42,500 nt of DNA from Caulobacteraceae bacterium (GTDB lineage: Bacteria > Pseudomonadota > Alphaproteobacteria > Caulobacterales > Caulobacteraceae): assembly GCA_030446805.1 (NCBI GenBank), contig JAUJMO010000002.1, positions 299,481 to 341,980 of the forward strand, in the 5' to 3' direction. The notes beneath the pieces are model-generated. The model made no database searches. It was not told the DNA's origin and saw only the letters and a program-made list of their open reading frames with translations. The position numbers and the translations under genes are program-made. Numbering within the stretch: the stretch's first letter is position 1; each line of letters starts with the position of its first letter. Shown here piece by piece: positions 1-8,056 of the stretch.

Positions 1-1
1 C

Positions 2-418
2 GGGCCCGCGGCGCCGATTGAACATTCGGGTTCGCGGCTCGTTTTGAACTTTCACGACATCGCCGAGCCGCGTCCGGGTCTCAACGCGGTCTCGGTCGAC
101 GATCTGGTCCGGCTTTTGGCCTTCGCGCGAACCTGGCCTCGGTCCGAGCCGATGCTGATCCACTGCTGGGCTGGTGTGAGCCGATCGCCCGCCGCGGCCT
201 ACGCCATAGCGTGCGGAGGCCATCCGCCTGGAGCGGAAACGGCGCTGGCGCTCGAGCTTCGGGCCGCGGCGCCGTTCGCCACCCCGAACCCGAGAATTGT
301 GGCCTTGGCGGACGACCTGCTCCAGCGAGGCGGCGCCATGACCCGGGCGATCGCCGGGCTTGGCCGGGGGCGAGAGTGTTGCACCGGTACGACCTTCCGC
401 CTCCCGGCGACAGGCTAG
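2..418 (+). CDS. Tyrosine phosphatase-like protein (5' end missing)
   Basis: The frame is open from the first bases of the window, so the N-terminus lies outside; a TTG at 44 is only an internal possibility. The visible part carries the Cys-x5-Arg signature loop of cysteine phosphatases in HCWAGVSRS, followed by a helix of small residues, as in the dual-specificity/tyrosine phosphatase fold. An upstream NFHDI stretch probably carries the general-acid Asp. The tail is short and ends after an Arg/Cys-rich stretch. Proteins of this kind are annotated as tyrosine phosphatases in many alphaproteobacteria; the substrate is unknown. It is convergent with bluB, 57 bases away. The family is fairly sure, the role is not. 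Confidence 0.7.
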   Translation, partial: GPAAPIEHSGSRLVLNFHDIAEPRPGLNAVSVDDLVRLLAFARTWPRSEPMLIHCWAGVSRSPAAAYAIACGGHPPGAETALALELRAAAPFATPNPRIVALADDLLQRGGAMTRAIAGLGRGRECCTGTTFRLPATG

Positions 419-475
419 GCCTTTGGCGAGGAGAGCCCTCGAGGTGTCCCTGGCGGGGCATGCGAAGACGGAGCA

Positions 476-1177
476 CTATCTTCGCGTCACGGTCCGCGCC
501 TGCGTATCGGCGGACTCCCAGCCACGATGGACCAGCTCCGGCGTACGGGAGACGCTATCGGGGCGACCGAGGCAGAGATAGGCGGTCAGGCTCCAGGCTT
601 CCGGGACGTCGAGCAAACGCGCGACGACCACCGGGTCGATGATGGAGACCCAGCCCACGCCGATGTTCCAGGCCCGGGCCCCTAGCCAGAGTGCGAACAC
701 GGCGCCGACGGTGGAATGCTGCAGTGTTTCCGGCATGGTGGATCGACCCAGCCCATGGCCGGTGGTCGAGCCCATATCTGTGAACACCGCAAGCTGAACG
801 GGCGCCGTGTGCAAGCCTTCCAGCTTGAGACTGGCGTAAAGGCGAGCCTGCTCGCCTTCATAGTTGGACAGGGCGGCCCGATTGCAAACGGAGAAGCTCT
901 CGCGGACGGCTTGCCTTCGGTCAGCATCATCGACCAGCACGAAGCGCCAAGGCTGGCTGAAACCCACCGACGGCGAGAGACAAGCAAGATCCAACAGCTG
1001 GTCAAGAAGGCCTTCCGGCAGCGGTTCGGGCTTGAACGCCCGCACATCCCGCCGCCAGCGGAGCAGCTGCTCGAACTCAGCCTGAAAGGCCGTGCTGAAA
1101 GCCGGTGATTCTTGGGCCGAGGGCGCCTCCGGACCGGCGGAGGCCTCAGACGGGATAGCGGTCGCTGACTGCCGCAC
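476..1177 (-). CDS. bluB: 5,6-dimethylbenzimidazole synthase BluB
   Basis: This 233-residue protein belongs to the flavin reductase/nitroreductase fold. BluB consumes reduced FMN and oxygen to make 5,6-dimethylbenzimidazole, the lower ligand of cobalamin. Family signatures are RRDVRAF (about residues 43-48), LSPSVGFSQPWRF, a YEGEQARLYASLKLEGL helix, GLGRSTMPETL and GVGWVSIIDP near the C-terminus. The first 30 residues are a Ser/Ala/Pro-rich tail not seen in most members. The GTG start at 1177 has AAGGA about 10 bases upstream. It diverges from a histidine phosphatase that could be an alpha-ribazole phosphatase, so the two may form a lower-ligand assembly or salvage pair. Other nitroreductases are the alternative, but the motif set favours BluB. 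Confidence 0.88.
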   Translation of the reverse strand: MRQSATAIPSEASAGPEAPSAQESPAFSTAFQAEFEQLLRWRRDVRAFKPEPLPEGLLDQLLDLACLSPSVGFSQPWRFVLVDDADRRQAVRESFSVCNRAALSNYEGEQARLYASLKLEGLHTAPVQLAVFTDMGSTTGHGLGRSTMPETLQHSTVGAVFALWLGARAWNIGVGWVSIIDPVVVARLLDVPEAWSLTAYLCLGRPDSVSRTPELVHRGWESADTQARTVTRR

Positions 1178-1384
1178 CTCAGGCTGATCCTTCTTGAGCA
1201 GAAATGCGAACAGGCATCGGAAAGCAGGCGCTCGCGTGAGCCCTTCTACTCCAAGCCGCTACCCACGGCCCAGGGGAAGCGGTGATCAGGCGCCGATTGA
1301 GCAAACCACGCCAACCGGATTGGCGGCCGATGACAATCCTCCGCCGGCGCTTGACCGTCCTGACGTCCTTCACGATCAGACCCT

Positions 1385-2002
1385 ATGTGGAACCCGGTAC
1401 CTTCACGGGCCGAGCACGGCCTCTTGTTCCTTGTCCGCCACGGCCAATCCACATGGAACGCCGAAGGAAAGCTTCAGGGCCAGGCCGATCCGCCGCTCAC
1501 CCCTGAAGGAGAGAACCAGGCGGCGGCCATGGGCAAACTGCTGGCAGGTGTGCAGTTCCACCGCGCGGTATGCTCGGACCTTCAGCGGGCCCGCAGGACG
1601 GCGCTGCTGATGGGGTACGACCGGATCCACTTGGATCCGCGCTGGCGGGAGATCGACGTCGGCGCTTGGTCGGGCAGGTCCGTGGACGTCCTTCAGGCCG
1701 AAGATCAGGATGTTTGGCGATCTTGGTGGGCTGGTCGCTCCAGTCCGCCCGGCGGAGAGGCCTGGGACATGTTCCATGCGCGGGTGGCGGAGGCGCTCGC
1801 CGGCTTCCCGCGGGAGGGCGCGACCCTGGTCGTCACACACGGAGCCGTCATCCGCGTGACGCTGTCCCTGTTGCTTGGATCTGCGCTGGACGGCCTAGCT
1901 CCCCCGCCGTCCGGCAGTCTGACGCTTATAGAGACCGGCTCAGGGCCTAGGCTCCGAGCCTACGGCGCTACGTCTGACACCTTGGAAGTTCCACGCCTAT
2001 GA
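1385..2002 (+). CDS. Histidine phosphatase family protein, possible alpha-ribazole phosphatase
   Basis: This 205-residue protein has the phosphoglycerate-mutase-like fold. The catalytic LVRHGQSTWN motif places the phospho-accepting His at residue 19; DLQRARRTA supplies a phosphate-binding Arg, REIDVGAWSG is the acidic segment and VVTHGAVIR carries the second catalytic His. This layout is shared by CobC (alpha-ribazole-5'-phosphate phosphatase), phosphoglycerate mutases and other small phosphatases. The CobC reading rests mainly on its divergent neighbour bluB, so it is inference. The start at 1385 is the only ATG ahead of the catalytic motif. Cytoplasmic. Confidence in the family is high and in the CobC role moderate. 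Confidence 0.8.
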   Translation: MWNPVPSRAEHGLLFLVRHGQSTWNAEGKLQGQADPPLTPEGENQAAAMGKLLAGVQFHRAVCSDLQRARRTALLMGYDRIHLDPRWREIDVGAWSGRSVDVLQAEDQDVWRSWWAGRSSPPGGEAWDMFHARVAEALAGFPREGATLVVTHGAVIRVTLSLLLGSALDGLAPPPSGSLTLIETGSGPRLRAYGATSDTLEVPRL

Positions 2003-2145
2003 CCGCCGTAAAAGCACACTGGTCGGCGCGCCCCCCGCCGGCAAAATAGGCGACGCCGATCACCGTCCTTCGCCGCGCGGTTCTCAACTCGTGCGCGGAT
2101 CAGCGATCTCGGGGCTCCGACTCGTGTGTTGCGCGTTCTAGGCTC

Positions 2146-2964
2146 GTGGACGAGCTCCGGGACTTCACCACCTTCGCTTTCTCGCACGCTGGACGCGAGC
2201 GGCTTGTTTACCGGAAAGGCGGGGGTCCGGCCGTGATCGTCATGCACGAGGTGCCCGGCATCTCGGCCGAGGTGGCGCGGTTCGCCCGAAAAGTCGTGGA
2301 TGCGGGGTTCACGGTGTTCATGCCGCGGTTGTTCGGGCCGGTGGGCGTCGACACGACCGAGTTCAACCGCACAGCCCAACTGGCGAAGCTCTGCATCAGC
2401 CGCGAATTTCATGTTCTTGCGGAAAATCGCTCAAGCCCGGTCGTTGACTGGTTGCGCGCCCTCGGGCGTCGTGTTTTCGAGGAAATCGGTGGTCGCGGCG
2501 TGGGTGCGATCGGCATGTGCGTCACCGGGAACTTCGCTCTGACACTGACTCTCGACCCCTGGGTCGTCGCGCCTGTCATGGCCCACCCATCCTTCCCCTT
2601 GCCGATCACCCGCGCCAAGGCCGCGGCTATCCATGTGACGCCCGAGACTCTCGCCAACGCGCGGCGCAGAGTCCGTGAAGACGGATTGAGAGTGCTGGGC
2701 GTACGCTTCCATGGCGACGTGCTGTTTTGCAGATCGGCGCGGTTCGACACCTTGCGGCGTGAATTGGGCGAGGGCTTTGAAGGTCTCGAACTTCCCGCCG
2801 CTTCCGCCAAGCCGCACCTTGAGCCCCCACACAGCGTCCTCACCATCGGCCTCGTGGATGCGGAGGGCGAGCCGACAAAGCTCGCCGTTGACCGTGTGCT
2901 GGCTTTCCTTGCGGAACGACTGGGTGCGCGTGAAGACGAGGAGGCGGGTGCTCAGTCGGGCTGA
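2146..2964 (+). CDS. Dienelactone hydrolase family protein
   Basis: A 272-residue alpha/beta hydrolase of the dienelactone hydrolase family. These cytoplasmic enzymes use a Cys-Asp-His triad to open lactones or cleave esters. MHEVPGI forms the oxyanion region near residue 30, GMCVTGNFAL holds the nucleophile Cys125 in the family's G-x-C-x-G context, and PHSVLT near residue 226 supplies the His. An acidic residue is seen in FHGDVLF. The GTG start at 2146 is chosen because VDELRDF leads directly into the first strand; no strong ribosome site precedes it. It stands alone on its strand between the histidine phosphatase and a decayed minus-strand gene. The natural substrate cannot be told. Confidence 0.82.
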   Translation: MDELRDFTTFAFSHAGRERLVYRKGGGPAVIVMHEVPGISAEVARFARKVVDAGFTVFMPRLFGPVGVDTTEFNRTAQLAKLCISREFHVLAENRSSPVVDWLRALGRRVFEEIGGRGVGAIGMCVTGNFALTLTLDPWVVAPVMAHPSFPLPITRAKAAAIHVTPETLANARRRVREDGLRVLGVRFHGDVLFCRSARFDTLRRELGEGFEGLELPAASAKPHLEPPHSVLTIGLVDAEGEPTKLAVDRVLAFLAERLGAREDEEAGAQSG

Positions 2965-3144
2965 CGCCAAGATCGTGCATCGAAGACCGCCGATCCGACG
3001 AGTAGTGGTCCTTTCGAGGGGCCTCTCCGCACCGCGGACACGAGGGCGAGCGAGAATCGCAAGCCCAGCAGGGCCACCGGAGTCTTCTTTCCGTCATCTG
3101 TCCCATTCCAGGCTCGGCCGCGATGCCGCCGGCGATCGCCCTTC

Positions 3145-3494
3145 CTAAGCTTGTTCCATCGCTTCGAGCAGCGCCGCCTGGACCATGCCGTTCCAGGCCT
3201 TCCAGGCGGCGAGCACGTGCCAGCCGGTGATCGTCCGCAGCTCCGGTTCGCGCGCTCGCGCCCCCGCCTCCCCGAAAGTCTTTCGGTAGCGCGCCCAGTC
3301 ATTCAGCTCCGGGTGAGCTTCCGGCCTGTCCCCCTCGAGAACCGGTATGGGGGGCAGCATGGTGGCTTTCAGCACGGTTTCGACCACCGGGACGAAGGTC
3401 CGCCAGTTCTCCGCCGGGGGTCCGCATCCGCTGCGGCAGCGTCAGGGTCCAGACCTTCGAGGACGCAAAGGGCTCGGGCGGCACGTTGGATCAT
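3145..3494 (-). pseudogene. Small hypothetical protein broken by a frameshift
   Basis: Two overlapping frames together make one plausible protein of about 116 residues. The first runs from an ATG at 3494 (AAAGG about 10 bases upstream) and reads MIQRAARALCVLEGLDPD. The second, open to 3145, begins AENWRTFVPVVETVLKA. They join if one C is restored in the run opposite 3416-3420. The combined pattern, RAARALCxxxGxDPD followed by a W-x-x-F/Y-x-P helix, resembles small phage-type and accessory proteins of proteobacteria that lack a known function. As it stands the gene makes a 40-residue fragment. The shift sits in a homopolymer, so a sequencing error is possible. No function is proposed. Confidence 0.6.
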
Positions 3495-3603
3495 GCCCGC
3501 CGGAGCCTTTGTTGCGATTGTTTTCCCATCCCGCCGCGCCTAGTCGGCCTTGTCGCCTCCGCGATCGCCCGTCGGAGTACGCCAGCCCGGGCGCAGTTTC
3601 GAT

Positions 3604-3960
3604 TCAAGCGGATCGTCCCTCGTCTGCACGGCCTTGCTCCGACTCGGCCGAAGCGGCGGTTGTCGAAATCTGCGGAGCTCGGTCGTACAGTCCGGTCGCA
3701 AAGCCGGCGTAATCCTGGACTGTGCTCAGCCACCATCTCTGCTGGACTTGCACAAGATCAAGCAGATTTCGGCAACCACCCACGTCGTTCAGAAGGACAC
3801 CGTAGCTGTCGATCCTCTTGGTCGTGAAGCGAACAACCTCTTCGTTCCAGTTGCCTGGATTGGAGCTGTCGTCACTGTCGTCAGGGGCAAGAGCCCCGTT
3901 CGGGCGCTGACGGCCCGGAGCGCCAGTCAGCCGACCGCCATGCGTTCGCCATCCGAACAT
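3604..3960 (-). CDS. Phasin-like small protein
   Basis: A 118-residue protein with a strong ribosome site (GGAGG about 7 bases before the ATG at 3960). The first 35 residues are polar and disordered. Residues about 40-95 form amphipathic helices with the layout of the phasin-like family: a conserved small segment, then VQQRWWLSTVQDYAGFATGLY, matching the xxQRxWLxxxxxDY core of these proteins. Phasins coat polyhydroxyalkanoate granules, but phasin-like proteins also occur without them, and no PHA genes are in the window. It follows the DUF4142 gene on the same strand with a hairpin terminator between them, so it is probably transcribed separately. Confidence 0.65.
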   Translation of the reverse strand: MFGWRTHGGRLTGAPGRQRPNGALAPDDSDDSSNPGNWNEEVVRFTTKRIDSYGVLLNDVGGCRNLLDLVQVQQRWWLSTVQDYAGFATGLYDRAPQISTTAASAESEQGRADEGRSA

Positions 3961-3990
3961 CGAAACACCTCCAGGCCGCGTGGTCTGAGA

Positions 3991-4023
3991 CTCGGGGATG
4001 GGCGCGGCCGCCGCGTCCCCGAG
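3991..4023 (-). terminator. Hairpin after the DUF4142 gene
   Basis: CTCGGGGA (3991-3998) and TCCCCGAG (4016-4023) are perfect inverted repeats around a GC-rich loop that can pair further. The hairpin begins 11 bases beyond the stop of the minus-strand DUF4142 gene and ends before the ribosome site of the phasin-like gene. There is no T tract, as is common in high-GC genomes, so termination is inferred. Confidence 0.5.
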
Positions 4024-4033
4024 CCGTCTGGAC

Positions 4034-4582
4034 TCACAGCGTGAGCGGCATGCCCAGAACCCGCGCCTGCGTCAGGTGACCCTGCACAACGGGCGCGGCG
4101 GTTGCGGCGGCGGCCTTGAGTGACGGATTCTCGCCGGCGGCGGCGTAAGCGGTGTGGACCAGCAGCGCCTCATTGTGAGCTGCAAGCTGCATCCGCAGGT
4201 AGGTGAGCTCGAACTGGTCCGGTCCCGCGGCCGAGAGCATGTTCAGCATGTTGGCGTGGCGATTGAGCAGGGCTGGCGGCGGCGGGTTCAAGCCGCCGGC
4301 GCGGGCCGCCGCCATGGCCGCCGCGCTGAGGCGGGTGTGGTGCTCGATCATCTGCTGGGCGAACGCGCGGAGTTCGGGAGTCCGCCCCCGCTGCAGCAGC
4401 AGTTGCGAGGTCTGGATCTCGAACAGGTCGCCGGAGGCGGCCAGCGTCAGGTACTCGACCGCGTTGTGGGGGACGCCCATGGGCGGGGGCTGCAGAGGCA
4501 GCTTGCCTCCGGGGCCGATGCCCGGCAGAGCGCAGGCGCCCAGGAGAGTGGCGGCGGCAGCCGCAAGGAAGAGCTTTTTCAT
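4034..4582 (-). CDS. DUF4142 domain lipoprotein
   Basis: About 182 residues from the ATG at 4582, chosen because GGAG lies 8 bases upstream and MKKLFLAAAAATLLGACALPG is a clean lipoprotein signal, with Cys at the lipobox LGAC. The body is a helical, ferritin-like DUF4142 domain: NAVEYLTLAASGDLFEIQTSQ, then RAFAQQMIEHHTRLS, which holds the conserved Met-Ile-x-His-His segment. DUF4142 proteins are periplasmic or outer-membrane attached and often stress-induced; their biochemical role is unknown. It starts 34 bases after the restored end of the broken spondin gene, so the two probably formed one operon. Confidence 0.82.
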   Translation of the reverse strand: MKKLFLAAAAATLLGACALPGIGPGGKLPLQPPPMGVPHNAVEYLTLAASGDLFEIQTSQLLLQRGRTPELRAFAQQMIEHHTRLSAAAMAAARAGGLNPPPPALLNRHANMLNMLSAAGPDQFELTYLRMQLAAHNEALLVHTAYAAAGENPSLKAAAATAAPVVQGHLTQARVLGMPLTL

Positions 4583-4616
4583 TTCGTGTTCTCCAGCGTG
4601 GGGATGCGGGTCCGGC

Positions 4617-5348
4617 TCAGCTGCCGGCGCCGGAAACGGGGGTGAAGGTGATGCGGGCCACCGGCCGGGCGGGATCGAACCTCCACTTCGGCGGCAGGTC
4701 GGCATCTCCGCGGATGCCTGGGTGGCGACGGACCGGTTCGACCTCGGGGTCCCGCTCCACCCCCCTGGATGATCAGGTAGGGTGCGAGCTCGTTGTTCCG
4801 CTCAGTCCCAGCGTCGTAGGCGAACAGGTCCATGCTGACGGGAGCGGTCATTCGGTAAGCGTCCACACCCGTGACGCCTGTGAACCCATCATTGGTCTGG
4901 ACGACCATGGCCAAGCCGGTGATCATCGGGTACTGCGCGCTCACGTCCAACTCGAGCGTTCGTGTCCCGCCAGCTGGGGTTGTTGGGGCCACTGCAATGG
5001 AGCCGTAGGGCCCGCCGATCCTGACCGTCACCTCCTCGACCTGCACCCCGACGTTGCCTTCTTCGGCCGTCCGCATCACGCCTATCGTGGCAGGTTTACC
5101 CGGCGCGAAGAGCGGCGGCAGGCCCGCGATGTGACTGTAGAAGGTGCTCATCAGAGGAGCTGGCTGGGCGTCAGGTTCTCGTAGGTGATCCGGATGCGTT
5201 TGCCGCCGTTCGCGATCCGGCTGGCGTCGGCGGGAACGTCTGGGTTCTGCGCCTTGGGAAAAGGTCTCAGATCCTGCGCGGAGGCGGCGCCGGCGGCCAT
5301 GAGCGCTAGAGCCGCGCTCGCGCCGGCCAAAAGGGTCTTCAAGCTCAT
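4617..5348 (-). pseudogene. Secreted spondin-domain protein with two frameshifts
   Basis: Three consecutive frames rebuild one secreted protein. Frame one starts at the ATG at 5348 (GAGAGG upstream) with signal MSLKTLLAGASAALALMAAG cleaved near ASAQ, and reaches RIRITYENLTPSQLL before a TGA at 5151-5153. Frame two continues STFYSHIAGLPPLFAPGKPA through VQTNDGFTGV, FAYDAGTERNNELAP and LIIQGG. These are the landmarks of bacterial spondin-domain proteins (ITxxNLTPxQ, NDGFxG, YDAGTExN). Frame three, after a six-G run opposite 4760-4765, gives VERDPEVEPV to RITFTPVSGAGS, ending at 4617. One shift is probably a two-base CT gain at about 5153, the other one extra G. Losing both restores the full domain. 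The function of bacterial members is unknown. Confidence 0.75.
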
Positions 5349-5543
5349 AGGGTCCTCTCCAAGAGACGTGCGAGTAGGTTCGGCGTGCCGCCGACGTTCG
5401 CCTGACGAGTGAACGTGCGCGGGCCCAAATGGATGTCCCGCCACCGTGCTCTAGGGAAACGGACCGTGTGCTCTAGCGTCCACAGTTGCTGGACGGCGCG
5501 GCCGGAGCGTGGCAGTTCCTGAGCGGATAGGAGGTCCCCAATT

Positions 5544-6517
5544 CTGACCGATGCCCTGGACCGGCTGCTCCGCACATTGGACGTGCGCTTGGAGGCCTTT
5601 GGAGTCTGCGAGGTCGAGCGCGGTTGGCGCCTGACCTCGGTCCCGATGGACTCGCCCACCCTCCACTACGTCCTGAAGGGTGAAGGCGTGCTGGAAAGCG
5701 GGAACTCCCGCGTGCCGATCGGGCCCGGAGACATCATTGTCGCCCCTTCGGGCGCACGGAAGAACTTCGTCGGTCCCGGCGAGATGAGCGACGAGATCGC
5801 CGCGCGAGAGGCGTGCGTCTTGAGAGAAGACGGATTGGCGTGCTTTCGAGCCTGCGAAACGCGTGCGGATCTCGTTGTGGCGTGCGCCGCAGTATCCGCC
5901 ACTTGCGCCGGCGGCTACGGCTTGTTCGATCGCCTATCCGATCCGCTCGTCGAGCGGGTGGAGGATCCCGAGCCGTTCCGCTCGGCCTTTGCGGCGATGC
6001 TGGAGGAGTTCTCCAAGCCCGCCGCGGGAGCTGTCACTCTCGCCGAGGCGCTCATGAAGCAGTGCCTCGTGCTTATGCTCCGGTCTCACGTGCAACGCTT
6101 TGGCTTGGCCTCTCCGTTTCTTGCCCATCTCGTCGATGATCGCCTGGCCCGAGCCGTCGACCTCATGGTCAGCGCGCCGGCCGCGGCCCACAGCCTCGGC
6201 AGCCTGGCCGCCACTGCGGGGATGAGTCGATCGGCGTTCGCCGCACGTTTCACGAGCGCCTATGGCGCATTCCGTTCGAGTTCCTGCACGCGGTGCGCCT
6301 TGAGGCCGCCGCGCGTCTTCTCGTAGCGGCTGGGCTCCCTGTGAAGGTGGTGGCCGCTGCGGTGGGTTATTCCAGCCGCAGTTACTTTTCACGAGCGTTC
6401 CGCGCTGCCTACGGCATAGATCCCTCCCGCTACCGCGGCCTGTCCGGCCCGCGCAACGCAACAAATACATCGGTCAGCGACGAGTTGGGGGCTGCTCGCC
6501 ACCGCGGCCGATCGTGA
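5544..6517 (+). pseudogene. AraC-family regulator (cupin type) broken in its DNA-binding domain
   Basis: The N-terminal half matches the AraC cupin sensor domain: LHYVLKGEGVLESG, IGPGDIIVAPSG, GLFDRLSDPLVE, then LMKQCLVLML. The first helix-turn-helix (LGSLAATAGMSRSAFAARF) is in frame, but a lost C near 6270-6273 sends translation to an early stop at 6326. The second helix-turn-helix, VAAAVGYSSRSYFSRAFRAA, survives in the next frame to 6517. An intact relative of the same layout lies at 14538. The start is odd: AGGAGG at 5530-5535 precedes in-frame ATT (5541) and CTG (5544) but no ATG; the first usual start is TTG 5577. It diverges from the broken spondin gene, which it may once have controlled. 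Confidence 0.72.
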
Positions 6518-6650
6518 CGGTAGAGCAGCCTCGTCGCCCGGACAGTCCGAGCTAGGGAGCCGCCCCATACTAGCGCGCGTGCAGGCGAGCAGGGTACCTA
6601 CCTATTCCAGAACCGTCCGTTGCTATTCGGCGATGATGTTGGCCGGGTTC

Positions 6651-6857
6651 TCATTCGAGCCGCGACCCTCGGCCTTTCTGGCCGCCCTTACGCCCGGCCT
6701 GAGCGGCCAACTCGCGGTCTTGGCTGAAGCTGCGCTTCTCCTCCGGCACGCTTTGGCCGCCCATGCTGGCGATCTCCCGTCGGTGCGCAGCGTCCAATCG
6801 GGCGAAGCCACGGAGGACCCTTGTTTGTGAGGTGGAGATCGTACGTGACTGAGCCAT
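6651..6857 (-). CDS. KGG-repeat stress protein (YciG/con-10 family)
   Basis: A 68-residue basic, Gly-rich protein. GFARLDAAHRREIASMGGQS and EKRSFSQDRELAAQAGRKGG are two copies of the KGG-type motif found in con-10/YciG general-stress proteins. The ATG at 6857 is preceded by AAGGA nine bases upstream. About 58 bases upstream of it lies an EcfG-type promoter, fitting the known membership of this family in the alphaproteobacterial general stress response. It is divergent from the secreted repeat protein at 7074. The molecular function of the family is not known. Confidence 0.82.
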   Translation of the reverse strand: MAQSRTISTSQTRVLRGFARLDAAHRREIASMGGQSVPEEKRSFSQDRELAAQAGRKGGQKGRGSRLE

Positions 6858-6915
6858 TGTGCAGTTTCCTTGAACTCGGATTTAAGCCGTCGGGGCGAAC
6901 GAATGACGGGATTTG

Positions 6916-6940
6916 AACCCCCATTTGGCTCCACTGTTCC
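6916..6940 (-). promoter_or_regulatory. EcfG-type general-stress promoter of the KGG gene
   Basis: On the minus strand GGAAC (6936-6940) is followed after exactly 16 bases by GGTT (6916-6919). The alphaproteobacterial EcfG/SigT consensus is GGAAC-N16/17-CGTT, so eight of nine core bases match. It sits about 58 bases upstream of a gene family that is typically EcfG-controlled. The same element with the same spacing appears at 10542. Confidence 0.6.
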
Positions 6941-7073
6941 GCTTCGCCGCGCAGTGATGGACCAGGGAGCACCCATTCCGGGACGAAGGGCACGCACACT
7001 TCGCTACCGCGAGACTGCTCAGGCGTTGGACGTAAGCCGCTGGAAAGAGCGGCTGAACCAAAGGAGACCTGAG

Positions 7074-7442
7074 ATGACCAGACGTCTAATCACCGCGACT
7101 GCGGCTCTAGCCGTGCTTGCCCTGGCGCCGGCGGCCTATGCCGGCCAGCAGGGCGGCAAGGCAAGCAACGGTCAACACACCCAGAACAAGAACAATCAAC
7201 AGAGCGCTCCCAGCCCCAGTCAGCAGGCCTTCAAGCGGGCCAACGAGAACGGCGCCTTCAATAACGGCCAGCAGGGCCAGGGCAACCGCGGCTTCTCCAA
7301 TGGTCAGCAGGGCCGTGGAAATCCCGGCACGTCGAACGGGCAACAGGGTCGCGGCAGCCCTGGCGCTTCGAACGGCCAGCAGGGCCAGGGGAATCGCGGC
7401 GGGTCGAACGGCTCGCAGGGTCATGGCGGCCGGGGAGGCTGA
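7074..7442 (+). CDS. Secreted Gly/Asn/Gln-rich repeat protein
   Basis: About 122 residues from the ATG at 7074, which has AAAGGAG nine bases upstream; an upstream in-frame extension has no signal peptide and is rejected. MTRRLITATAALAVLALAPA followed by AYAG is a Sec signal. The mature part is low-complexity: a Gln/Asn/Lys-rich segment, then four 12-residue copies of NGQQGxGxxGxS and a fifth diverged copy ending GHGGRGG. No Cys and no enzymatic motif. It resembles the protein at 10599 in signal, composition and tail, so the two are probably related exported polymers, possibly matrix, hydration or stress proteins. That role is inference. A strong hairpin follows the stop. Confidence 0.75.
   Translation: MTRRLITATAALAVLALAPAAYAGQQGGKASNGQHTQNKNNQQSAPSPSQQAFKRANENGAFNNGQQGQGNRGFSNGQQGRGNPGTSNGQQGRGSPGASNGQQGQGNRGGSNGSQGHGGRGG
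7263..7442 (+). repeat. 36-bp in-frame tandem repeat
   Basis: Four 36-base units begin at 7263, 7299, 7335 and 7371, with a fifth shorter unit from 7407. Each encodes NGQQG(Q/R)G(N/S)(R/P)G-x-S. Units differ at synonymous and coding sites, so the array is not brand new. Such in-frame units allow length variation without frame loss. Confidence 0.85.
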
Positions 7443-7477
7443 TCGTCGACCGGCTTCAGAGTTTGGAGCTTTGCTGG

Positions 7478-7505
7478 ATGGGCGCCGCTTTCAGGCGGCG
7501 CCCAT
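7478..7505 (+). terminator. 11-bp hairpin after the repeat protein
   Basis: ATGGGCGCCGC (7478-7488) and GCGGCGCCCAT (7495-7505) form an 11-bp perfect stem with loop TTTCAG, 36 bases after the stop. No T run follows. The block TTTCAGGCGGCGCC recurs at 10223-10236. Confidence 0.6.
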
Positions 7506-7861
7506 TCCCCACATCAGCATGACCGGTGATCCAGAAGAACGGAGGATCGGTGGCGTTGAGCGGGGATTGAGCCCAGAAGGCCCAAGAATGTTAAGGACGG
7601 ACACGCCCAAAGTCCGCAAGGCCGAGCTGACCCGCTTTCCGCCCCGGCCTTGACCGCCAGGGCGTGGCCTCGCTTGGTACCGGGGAGCCGGGGACCGGCG
7701 GTGGTTCTAGCAGCGCCGCGCGCGACACGTGGACTTGTTGGCGCGCTGCCCCCACCGGCTTGCTCCTGCCCAACTCTGCGCTAGCGCGGTCCCTTACCAG
7801 GTCGCCCATCATCAGGTGTGCCCCGACTAAACACAGTTCCCACCCGGATCCGGCGACAGCG
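7506..7861. other. Intergenic region without recognisable genes
   Basis: I see no reading frame with family resemblance on either strand here. The open frames are Arg/Pro-rich translations typical of high-GC noise. Confidence 0.5.
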
Positions 7862-8009
7862 TCACGGGCGAGCGTGGCGTGCGGTCCACACGCAGTCGAA
7901 GATGTCGGGCCGGGCGTGGTGACCCACGGCGTCGAACTCGTGCTTGGCCCGCGTGATCTCTCTCATGTCGAGATCCGCGACCAGCACCTGCACGTTGCCG
8001 TAGACCGGG
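7862..8009 (-). pseudogene. C-terminal fragment of a nitrilase-family amidohydrolase
   Basis: The last ~48 codons of a minus-strand frame read VQVLVADLDMREITRAKHEF, then DAVGHHARPDIF. This is the C-terminal pattern of carbon-nitrogen hydrolases (nitrilases): a VLVADLDLxEI strand followed by xFDxxGHYxRPDxF. Upstream sequence in this frame (to 8251) is Arg/His-rich noise, so about five sixths of the gene, including the catalytic Glu-Lys-Cys, is absent. It is a remnant and cannot be functional. Confidence 0.55.
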
Positions 8010-8056
8010 GCCCGAACTCGCTGACACTGAGTTAGTCTGACAATGCCCTCCCGGCT

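Noticed and set aside
637-646. CGATGATGGA, similar to the dusA attachment region
   Set aside because: It lies inside bluB, encodes the conserved SIIDP segment, and similarity stops after ten bases, so it is chance.
1178-1384. Possible cobalamin riboswitch between bluB and the histidine phosphatase
   Set aside because: Neither strand shows a convincing B12 box or the conserved core of cobalamin riboswitches; only generic GC-rich inverted repeats are present.
6895-6985. tRNA-like string on the minus strand (GGGGGTTCAAATCCC with flanking GAATG/CATTC)
   Set aside because: The T-arm-like stem has a mismatch, and no cloverleaf with a proper D arm and anticodon arm can be drawn. The same bases are explained by the -10 of the EcfG-type promoter.
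7263-7442. Regularly spaced repeats that could suggest a CRISPR array
   Set aside because: Units are contiguous, in frame and encode a repeat protein; there are no unique spacers.
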